Of a DNA stretch of 21,558 bases, positions 7,999 through 15,114 are shown piece by piece. The stretch is taken from positions 1-21,558 of the forward strand of contig JBCCQN010000139.1 in the NCBI GenBank assembly GCA_039024315.1, given 5' to 3'. Positions within the stretch are counted from its first letter, which is position 1, and the number at the start of each line of letters is the position of its first letter. The stretch is from JBCAWW01 sp039024315. GTDB lineage: Bacteria > Bacteroidota > Bacteroidia > J057. The position numbers were made by a program, and so were the translations under genes. Below the pieces are notes generated by a model. It saw only the letters and a program-made list of their open reading frames with translations, searched no databases and was not told the origin of the DNA.

Positions 7999-8010
7999 AA
8001 TAGACAGACC

Positions 8011-10446
8011 ATGATCCGAAACTATTTCAAAATCGCTTGGAGAAATCTCCTCAAGAATCGTGGATTTTCTCTTATCAATATCGCCGGCCTCGGCATCGGT
8101 ATTGCTGCCTGTATCCTCATTGGGATCTATGTCAATCATGAGTCAAGCTATGACAAAGACATTCCCAAGTCTGATAATCTCTATCGCTTGATTGGGGTCT
8201 TCGCTCAAGATGGGCGGATTCAAAGAGGAGTGCATTTCTCTGCCAATATGGGTTCGACATTAGCGGCTGATTTTCCTGAGGTAGCGACTGCTGGACGACT
8301 CATGGACAACCCCCTTTTTCCGAGGGCTGGTAGTAATGAAATTCGGATAGAAGGACAATTGATGCAGATGCATGAGGAAGGTTTTACTTATGCCGACCAG
8401 ACGATCTTAGACATGCTAGCTAGGCCTTTTGTCAGTGGTGATCCCAAGACTGCGCTCAGTGAACCCAATACCATCGTCATCTCTGAGCGTAAAGCTAAAA
8501 AGCTTTTTGGCAGTGTAGATGCAGTGGGCAAAACCCTCTTTTTCAATGGCGAAGATGATATCCCCTACAAAGTAAGTGGAGTCATGGAAAACTTTCCAAC
8601 CAATTCTCACTTGGAGGAATACGATTATCTGATTAGCCTCAGTGAGGTCGAATTTGGCCCCGGTGAACAAACCAGATGGTTGCAAAACAACTATTTTACC
8701 TATTTGGAAATCGATAATAGTGCCGATATCCCATCTCTAGAGGAAAAGTTTACGGATCATATCCTCGACAATTATATGATTCCAGCTATGGTGGAGGCGC
8801 AGATGGCCATGTCAGAATCTATCAAGGACCAATTACGTCTCGAATTACAGCCAATCACCGATATTCACTTACACTCTGCTGAAATTTTTGATACTAAAAT
8901 CAGAGGCGACATTCGTTTTGTCTGGTTGTTTGCTGCCGTGGCCCTATTTATCCTTTTGATCGCCTGTATCAACTTTGTCAATCTCTCTACGGCTAAATCA
9001 GCCAATAGAGCCAAGGAAGTAGGATTACGCAAAGTGGTAGGATCGAAGCGAGAAAGTCTGATCCTGCAGTTTTTGACGGAATCTGCCTTGATGTCTATGC
9101 TCGCTTTTGTGCTCGGTTTGGGTCTCGCAGCCGTCAGCCTGCCCTATTTCAATCTTATTGCTGGAGTCGAGTTAAGCATTCCGTGGACCAGTTGGTGGTT
9201 TATGCCTACTATCCTGATTTCGGCGGTTCTTGTAGGCATCATAGCAGGTGTTTACCCAGCTTTTTATCTCTCTGGTTTTCGTCCGATCGATGTCCTTAAA
9301 GGAGAGGTTCGCAGAGGCAGTAAATCCTCTACCCTTAGAGGAGGATTGGTCGTTTTTCAGTTTGCGATTGCCATCGTTTTAATCGTCAGTACGCTGACTG
9401 TCTACCAGCAGATGGACTTTATCCTCAACTCAAAAGTGGGCTTTGAAAAAGAGCAAGTAGTACAGATTTACGGTACTAATATGCTCGGGGAAAAAGTACC
9501 TGCCTTCAAAGCTGAATTAGAAAAATTAAGTGGGGTCAGTAGCGTGAGTGTTAGTGATTACCTACCTATTGATGGTACCAAACGCAATGGTAATACCTTT
9601 AACAATGAAGGTCGAGAAAACCTAGATCCCGGTACTCCAGGCCAAGCTTGGCTAATCGATGAAGATTATATCGAAACCATGGGCATGAAGCTAGTGGCCG
9701 GTCGTAATTTTGAGCCAAGTCGTGGGAATGAAGGCCAAAAAGTCATCCTTAACCAAAAAATGGTGGAAGAGCTCCAACTCGAAAATCCAATCGGTAAAAA
9801 TGTGTCCCGTTATGGCAATTTATATGAAGTGATCGGCATAGTAGAAGATTTTCATTTTCAAAGTATCAAACTGGAAATTAGTGGTTTAGCGATGTTTTAT
9901 GATGTCAGTAACTCCATCATTTCTATCAAAGCCAAGACTACGGACATGCCTGCCTTATTGACTACCATCGAAGGTAAATGGCAAACATTTGCCCCTAATT
10001 TGGCTTTCCGTTACACCTTTATGGATGAGGAATATGCCGCGATGTATGACTATGTCAAGCGCATTGGCTCTCTCTTCACCAACTTTGCCTTCCTAGCCAT
10101 TCTCATTGCTTGTTTGGGACTATTTACCCTTTCTGCTTTCATGGCCGAACAGAGAGGTAAAGAGATCAGCATCCGCAAGGTACTAGGTGCCAATGCCAGT
10201 ACGATGGTGGGGCTGTTATCCAAGGATTTTCTCAAACCTGTGGTAGTCTCTTTATTGATCGCTTCGCCTTTGGCCTATTATGCTATGGATCAATGGTTAC
10301 AAGACTTTGAATACAGTGTTGGCCTGCAGTGGTGGGTGTTTATACTCTCAGGGGTTATTGCCCTTACGATCGCCTTTTTGACCATCAGTGTGCAGTCTGT
10401 CAAGGCCGCGATTTCTAATCCTATTCACGCTTTGCGGAACGAATAA
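8011..10446 (+). CDS. FtsX/MacB-like ABC permease 2 (double permease, 811 aa)
   Basis: It has the same double architecture as permease 1. The N-terminus, MIRNYFKIAWRNLLKNRGFSL, is the classic start of Bacteroidota FtsX-like permeases. TM1 lies at about 21-41, followed by the first periplasmic core and three TMs at about 303-323, 354-377 and 395-417. TM5 is at about 443-463, then the second periplasmic core, and TMs at about 687-710, 740-760 and 772-796. Coupling motifs are EVGLRKVVGSKRESL and EISIRKVLGANASTM, and the C-terminus is NPIHALRNE. Two halves in one chain can form the complete transmembrane unit that MacB builds as a homodimer. The gap to permease 3 is 10 bp, so it sits mid-operon. 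No domain indicates a substrate. Confidence 0.93.
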   Translation: MIRNYFKIAWRNLLKNRGFSLINIAGLGIGIAACILIGIYVNHESSYDKDIPKSDNLYRLIGVFAQDGRIQRGVHFSANMGSTLAADFPEVATAGRLMDNPLFPRAGSNEIRIEGQLMQMHEEGFTYADQTILDMLARPFVSGDPKTALSEPNTIVISERKAKKLFGSVDAVGKTLFFNGEDDIPYKVSGVMENFPTNSHLEEYDYLISLSEVEFGPGEQTRWLQNNYFTYLEIDNSADIPSLEEKFTDHILDNYMIPAMVEAQMAMSESIKDQLRLELQPITDIHLHSAEIFDTKIRGDIRFVWLFAAVALFILLIACINFVNLSTAKSANRAKEVGLRKVVGSKRESLILQFLTESALMSMLAFVLGLGLAAVSLPYFNLIAGVELSIPWTSWWFMPTILISAVLVGIIAGVYPAFYLSGFRPIDVLKGEVRRGSKSSTLRGGLVVFQFAIAIVLIVSTLTVYQQMDFILNSKVGFEKEQVVQIYGTNMLGEKVPAFKAELEKLSGVSSVSVSDYLPIDGTKRNGNTFNNEGRENLDPGTPGQAWLIDEDYIETMGMKLVAGRNFEPSRGNEGQKVILNQKMVEELQLENPIGKNVSRYGNLYEVIGIVEDFHFQSIKLEISGLAMFYDVSNSIISIKAKTTDMPALLTTIEGKWQTFAPNLAFRYTFMDEEYAAMYDYVKRIGSLFTNFAFLAILIACLGLFTLSAFMAEQRGKEISIRKVLGANASTMVGLLSKDFLKPVVVSLLIASPLAYYAMDQWLQDFEYSVGLQWWVFILSGVIALTIAFLTISVQSVKAAISNPIHALRNE

Positions 10447-10456
10447 TCGTAGGACC

Positions 10457-12820
10457 ATGATTAAGCATTATTTCAAAATCGCCATCCGCAATCTTTGGCG
10501 CTACAAAAGCCATACAGCCCTCAATATGAGTGGTTTAGTAGTGAGTCTGACTTGTAGCCTGCTAATATTCATGTGGGTACAAGATGAATACAGCATCAAT
10601 CGATTTGCAAATTCGGACGAACAGATCTATCAAGTCTTTCGCAGTTTCCCCAACGAAAAGGGTGAAATCATGACCCGCTGGGCTTGTCCTTTTCCAGTCA
10701 GCGATGCCTTAATGGCTGAATACCCAGAAATCTCAGCCGCCACTTCTTATCGAGAAGTAGGAGACCAAAGCTTTGTCAAAGATGATCAGACACATATCTT
10801 CCAAGGTACTATGGCCCATTTCTCGCTTTTTGAAGTCTTTGGCTTTGAGTTGTTGGAGGGAAGCACGCTAGAGGCAGACAAGAAATTGAAGGGGATTTAT
10901 ATTTCGGCCAGCTTCGCGGAACGCTTCTTCGGAGCAGACTGGCAAGGCAGAGTTTTAGGCGAAAGTCTCAATACTGAAGGCCAGCATCTAGAGGTGTTGG
11001 GGGTCTTTGCTGATGTGCCTACTAATGCAACCTTGGCGTTCGATTTTGTGACCAATATCCGCGACTTCGCCGAACGCAACCCTCGGTGGAGCCGCTGGGG
11101 CTCGAGCGCCTTTGCTACCTACGTCAAGCTTGCGCCAAAGGCAGGTGCCGAGCAGCTTGCCCCCAAGATCAAAGACTTAGTCGCTCGCAATGGAGGGGCA
11201 GATAATCTCTCGCTGCTTATGCAGGACTTTTCGGATACTTATCTCTATGGCAATTTCAAAGATGGGCAAGTGGCTGGCGGACGCATCACTTATGTTCGGA
11301 TCTTTTTCTTTGCGGCGCTATTCTTAGTGCTCATGGCTTGTATCAATTTTATCAATCTGACTACCGCCCATGCTAGCCGCCGTGCCGCTGAAGTTGGCAT
11401 CCGCAAGGTGATAGGAGCAAACCGGAGTTCTCTGTTGGGACAGTTTCTGTTAGAGGTAGGGATAGTTTGTGCCTTATCGCTTGGCCTAGCCCTGATGCTC
11501 ACCCACCAATTGCTACCCTACGCCAATGATCTCTTGGCTAAATCCCTGAGCCTAGATTTGATGGATGGGACATTCTGGAGCTTATTGGCGGGCATAAGCC
11601 TCATTGTGTTGCTCTTGGCTGGCGTTTATCCGTCCTTGATGCTATCCTCCTTTTCTATCGTCAACGTACTCAAAAATCGCTTGAGTAATCGGCTTAGTAG
11701 TGCCAACCTTCGCCGTGCCTTGGTGGTCGTACAGTTTGTACTATCAGGTTTGCTGATGACCTCAGCTGTCATCGTCCAACAGCAAATCTCCTACATCAAA
11801 AATAAGGACCTAGGATTTGACCGTGAGCAGGTTATTCAACTAGAGTTACCCGCTGAAATCAGCGAGCATAGCGATCGCTTCAAAGCCCAACTACTTGCCA
11901 GTCCCTATTTAGAAAGCGTGAGCGGTGTCTTACAAGCCCCGATTGGCGTAGGACGGGCAACCGATGATCTCGAGTGGCCTGGCAAAGATCCCGAATCAGA
12001 TATTCGCATTCACTTCTTGACTGCTGACAAGGATTTTGATGATGTCTTCAAAATAAGAATGGCAGCAGGTGTTTTTCATCAAAAAGATAGTGCTTCTCAA
12101 GATCTGGAGGAACTAGTCATCAACCAAGCCGCCGCTGCGGTAATGAATCTAGAGGAGCCGGTAGGTACGCGGGTAAGCATGAACGACCAAGCCATGGTAA
12201 TCGTGGGAATAATGGAGGATTTTCATACCAATTCCTTTCACGAAGACATCAAGCCCTTGATGATTTTCAACGAGCCCCACAATGCCGAAGAGTTTGCCAT
12301 TCGCTACCAAGCCGATCAAACCCAGGCAGCTGTAGCGCATATCAAGTCTACCTATGCTGCCTTCAATGTAGAGGACCCCATGCAGTATCGCTTCTTGGAT
12401 GACCACTACAATCATATGTACCAATCCGAGCTTTTGATTGGCAAGCTAGCTAACTTTTTTGCTACCATTGCCTTGTTTATCTCCTGCCTCGGTTTACTAG
12501 GACTCGTCTCTTTTTTAGCCAAGCAAAAGACCAAAGAGATCGGCATCCGCAAGGTGCTAGGCGCTTCTGTCGGCAATATCGTGGCCTTACTTTCCCAAGA
12601 CTTTTTACGCCTAGTAATGATCGCCTTTGTGATCGCTACTCCGCTGACAATCTATTTCATGCAAGCTTGGTTAGATGATTTTGCCTTCCATATTGACCTC
12701 AGTTGGTCTACTTTCCTTTGGGTTGGCCTAGGCGCAGTACTGTTTGCTTTCCTTACGGTGAGCTTTCAAAGTGTGCGCGCGGCTATGGCCAATCCTGTTA
12801 ACAGCTTAAGAAACGAATAG
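10457..12820 (+). CDS. FtsX/MacB-like ABC permease 3 (double permease, 787 aa)
   Basis: This is the third tandem paralogue. The start is set at ATG 10457 (MIKHYFKIAIRNLWRYKSHTA), not at an in-frame GTG at 10388 that would overlap permease 2. The ATG gives the same N-terminus and Arg11 position as permeases 2 and 4, and a 10-bp gap. TM1 lies at about 21-41, then a periplasmic core, TMs at about 281-302, 333-352 and 374-396, TM5 at about 421-441, a second periplasmic core, and TMs at about 663-687, 715-735 and 750-772. Coupling motifs are EVGIRKVIGANRSSL and EIGIRKVLGASVGNI; the end is NPVNSLRNE. ATPase 2 starts one base after its stop, so this permease may pair preferentially with that ATPase (inference from position). 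Confidence 0.92.
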   Translation: MIKHYFKIAIRNLWRYKSHTALNMSGLVVSLTCSLLIFMWVQDEYSINRFANSDEQIYQVFRSFPNEKGEIMTRWACPFPVSDALMAEYPEISAATSYREVGDQSFVKDDQTHIFQGTMAHFSLFEVFGFELLEGSTLEADKKLKGIYISASFAERFFGADWQGRVLGESLNTEGQHLEVLGVFADVPTNATLAFDFVTNIRDFAERNPRWSRWGSSAFATYVKLAPKAGAEQLAPKIKDLVARNGGADNLSLLMQDFSDTYLYGNFKDGQVAGGRITYVRIFFFAALFLVLMACINFINLTTAHASRRAAEVGIRKVIGANRSSLLGQFLLEVGIVCALSLGLALMLTHQLLPYANDLLAKSLSLDLMDGTFWSLLAGISLIVLLLAGVYPSLMLSSFSIVNVLKNRLSNRLSSANLRRALVVVQFVLSGLLMTSAVIVQQQISYIKNKDLGFDREQVIQLELPAEISEHSDRFKAQLLASPYLESVSGVLQAPIGVGRATDDLEWPGKDPESDIRIHFLTADKDFDDVFKIRMAAGVFHQKDSASQDLEELVINQAAAAVMNLEEPVGTRVSMNDQAMVIVGIMEDFHTNSFHEDIKPLMIFNEPHNAEEFAIRYQADQTQAAVAHIKSTYAAFNVEDPMQYRFLDDHYNHMYQSELLIGKLANFFATIALFISCLGLLGLVSFLAKQKTKEIGIRKVLGASVGNIVALLSQDFLRLVMIAFVIATPLTIYFMQAWLDDFAFHIDLSWSTFLWVGLGAVLFAFLTVSFQSVRAAMANPVNSLRNE

Positions 12821-12821
12821 T

Positions 12822-13523
12822 ATGAACCTCATAGAACTAAAAGATATCGCCTATTATCACCGCCAAGGTCTGCAAAAGTCTTGGGTGCTGCGCAAGATCA
12901 ACCTAGATGTGCAAGCCGGTGAATTTGTTACCATCATGGGACCAAGTGGGGCGGGTAAAACGACCCTACTCAATATCATAGGCCTGCTCGACAGCCCCAT
13001 GGGCGGAACCTATACGTTCCTCGGAGAGGGCCTAGAAAAACTCAAAGAAAAGCAACGCCAAGCGATGCATAAGGAGCATATGGGCTTTGTCTTCCAAGCC
13101 TATCACTTGATCGATGAACTGACGGTATATGAAAATATCGAAACCCCACTTATCTACCGCGGTATCAAGGGCAAGGAACGTAAGAGTATGGTTGCCAATA
13201 TTTTGGATCGCTTCAATATCGTGGCCAAAAAGGATCTTTTTCCTAGTCAACTATCTGGCGGCCAACAACAATTGGTGGGGGTAGCACGCGCGGTGATTAC
13301 CAAGCCCAAAGTCTTACTAGCAGATGAGCCTACGGGTAATCTCCATAGCAAGCAAGGCGACCAAATCATGCAACTCTTTCAGGAGCTTAATGAAGAAGGC
13401 GTTACCATCATTCAGGTGACGCATTCCGAAAAAAACGCTCAATACGGCAGCCGTTTGATTGAACTAGAAGACGGCTTTATTCGCAAAGATGAATCCATTA
13501 AACCCATGAGTAGCCATGCATAG
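12822..13523 (+). CDS. ABC transporter ATPase 2 (MacB/LolD-type) with altered D-loop
   Basis: This 233-aa nucleotide-binding subunit is paralogous to ATPase 1. Walker A GPSGAGKTT (40-48), Q-loop Gln92 in FVFQAYHLIDEL, signature LSGGQQQ (144-150), Walker B LLADEP with Asp168 and catalytic Glu169, and H-loop His201 are present. Two positions depart from consensus. The residue after the signature is Leu151 rather than Arg (QQQLVGVARA against QQQRVAVARA in ATPase 1), and the D-loop is NLHS with His175 in place of Asp. Hydrolysis chemistry may remain, but communication between sites could be altered, for example if it forms a mixed dimer with ATPase 1 (inference). It begins 1 bp after permease 3, and its end overlaps the TolC-like gene by 8 bp. 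Confidence 0.93.
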   Translation: MNLIELKDIAYYHRQGLQKSWVLRKINLDVQAGEFVTIMGPSGAGKTTLLNIIGLLDSPMGGTYTFLGEGLEKLKEKQRQAMHKEHMGFVFQAYHLIDELTVYENIETPLIYRGIKGKERKSMVANILDRFNIVAKKDLFPSQLSGGQQQLVGVARAVITKPKVLLADEPTGNLHSKQGDQIMQLFQELNEEGVTIIQVTHSEKNAQYGSRLIELEDGFIRKDESIKPMSSHA

Positions 13524-14922
13524 TTTCTGTAGATTTTTACTATTGTTGGGGATATTGGCTTGCAGCCGAACGTTTGCCCAGACGCCCAAGCTTTGGACCC
13601 TAGAGCAGTGTTTGATTACTGCCGTGCAGAACGCTCCCCTCGCTACCCAAGCTAAGCTGCAGCAGGAATTGGCCGATTGGGATCTTAAGTCAGCCAAAAG
13701 CCAAAGATTACCGACCATCAGCGCTAGCTCGGGTCTAGGAATGCAGCTAGGATACACGATTGACCCTACGACCAATACTTTTGACAATCAGCAGATTGGC
13801 TACAATGGGATCAATCTCAACGCAGAACTTACCCTCTTTGCTGGAGGGACTGTCAACAACAATATCAAGGCCCAAAAGCATCAGCAAGAAAGTGTTGTCT
13901 GGCAACAAAAAGAAGTGATCAATCAGCTCAAACTACGTGTTTTGGTGGCTTATATGAACGCCTTGCTAGGCGGTGAACAAGTCCGGCAGGCGGAGCTAGA
14001 GCAGGCTTCTCTCTTAGCTCAAGTTGACAATATCAAGCGTCAAATTGAGGCGGGGACACGTTCGGCGAATGAGCGCTTAGAACTCGAAATCCAAATCGCC
14101 CAAAACCGCCAGCTAATTGTACAAGCCCAGCAACAATACGATCTTGCCCAAGCCGAATTACGTTTTTTGTTAGTGCTAGATCAGGACGCACCACTCGAAT
14201 TAGCGCCTTGGGAAGCGGTCGAGCAAGCCCCTTTACATCATCCTGGTGAGCGTTTACAAATCGCTCATTATCCTACTATCCAAGATCGCCAAGCTCAACT
14301 TAAGGCGGCGGAGTATCGGCTCAAAGCAAGTCGAGGAGGCTCGATGCCACAAATTACGCTCTTTGGTTCCCTGAACACCAATTACTCTTCGGTATCGCAA
14401 AAAGTGATTGGCTATGAGGCAGACAATAGCAGTGAAAACGTGAGTTTTATGGGTACTCAAGGAGAGCTTATCCGATTTAGCGAAAGTCCCATCTTTGCGC
14501 CCAATCCCTATTTCAACCAATTGCGAGAAAACTTTGGCCAACAGGTAGGGGTCTTCTTTTCTATTCCGATTTTCCAGCAAAGCCGCAATCATATCGCGAC
14601 CCAGCGCTCTAAAGTTGATCTCTTGCAAGCTAGGGCCGCTCTGCAAAACGAACAGCAACAACTGAGCTTTACTGTCCAGCAAGCCTTAATCGCGCAGATG
14701 GCAGCGCTAGAAAACTTTGAAGCGGCAGAAAATACCGCCGCAGTCAATCAAAAACTGCTACAAAACAAGGAGCGTGAGTACAAACTTGGCAGCTGCAATG
14801 CGCTGGACTACTTCATCGTCCGTAATCGCAGCCTCAATGCTCAGAGACAGCTAATCGCAGCCCGCTATGACTACTACTATCGCACCAAAGTACTCGAGCT
14901 CTACGAGCGAGGAGAATTGTAG
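13516..14922 (+). CDS. TolC-like outer-membrane efflux protein
   Basis: This 468-aa protein has an N-terminal export signal (MHSFCRFLLLLGILACSRTFAQ) and two OEP-type halves at about 27-215 and 245-460. Both halves are long, Gln/Glu/Ala-rich helices of the TolC duct, with the beta-barrel strand segments LNAELTLFAGG and VGVFFSIPIFQ in equivalent places. It should form a trimeric channel docking with the adaptor and carry exported substrate across the outer membrane. Cleavage is probably at FA-Q, although ILAC at 13-16 is a weak lipobox that would make it a lipoprotein. Its ATG overlaps the end of ATPase 2 by 8 bp, so translation is probably coupled, and it closes the seven-gene operon. Confidence 0.93.
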   Translation: MHSFCRFLLLLGILACSRTFAQTPKLWTLEQCLITAVQNAPLATQAKLQQELADWDLKSAKSQRLPTISASSGLGMQLGYTIDPTTNTFDNQQIGYNGINLNAELTLFAGGTVNNNIKAQKHQQESVVWQQKEVINQLKLRVLVAYMNALLGGEQVRQAELEQASLLAQVDNIKRQIEAGTRSANERLELEIQIAQNRQLIVQAQQQYDLAQAELRFLLVLDQDAPLELAPWEAVEQAPLHHPGERLQIAHYPTIQDRQAQLKAAEYRLKASRGGSMPQITLFGSLNTNYSSVSQKVIGYEADNSSENVSFMGTQGELIRFSESPIFAPNPYFNQLRENFGQQVGVFFSIPIFQQSRNHIATQRSKVDLLQARAALQNEQQQLSFTVQQALIAQMAALENFEAAENTAAVNQKLLQNKEREYKLGSCNALDYFIVRNRSLNAQRQLIAARYDYYYRTKVLELYERGEL

Positions 14923-15009
14923 CTCCGTACTGTGAAAAAGGGCCTCTGGCTCAATGTTTTGTTATTCCTGACATATTCTACTAATTCTACAAAGTATTTA
15001 GACAGAAGC

Positions 15010-15083
15010 ATTCAGTATCAAGACCTAGGGAAATTGAGTTTCTGGGTTCATTAAGACCATTTTGTCTGTACTGAATACTTTTT
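15010..15083 (+). repeat. Intergenic hairpin element, copy A
   Basis: This 74-nt element lies between the TolC-like gene and permease 4. Like copy B (19375-19449) it has ATTCAG, then AAGACCTAGG at the same offset, a 36-nt divergent middle, and the identical 18-nt end CTGTACTGAATACTTTTT. Its ends form the inverted pair ATTCAGTA (15010-15017) and TACTGAAT (15069-15076). An outer pair, AAGTATT (14992-14998) and AATACTT (15074-15080), extends the dyad. The T-run after the stem would suit a terminator of the efflux operon. A leader element or promoter part for permease 4 is the alternative. Confidence 0.75.
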
Positions 15084-15114
15084 ACTCTCTACTTTTTCTA
15101 AATCAGCAAGCACT

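Noticed and set aside
10388..10456. Upstream GTG start for permease 3 adding 23 residues
   Set aside because: It would overlap the end of permease 2 by 59 bp and break the N-terminal alignment (Arg11) shared by all four permeases; ATG 10457 fits better.
14254..14682. 142-codon minus-strand ORF within the TolC-like gene
   Set aside because: It is antisense to a gene with clear family features and shows no recognisable domain.
14946..14962. TGGCTC...TTTTG upstream of permease 4 as a sigma-54 promoter
   Set aside because: The -12 GC is missing and the match is confined to TGGC, which is too weak to call.
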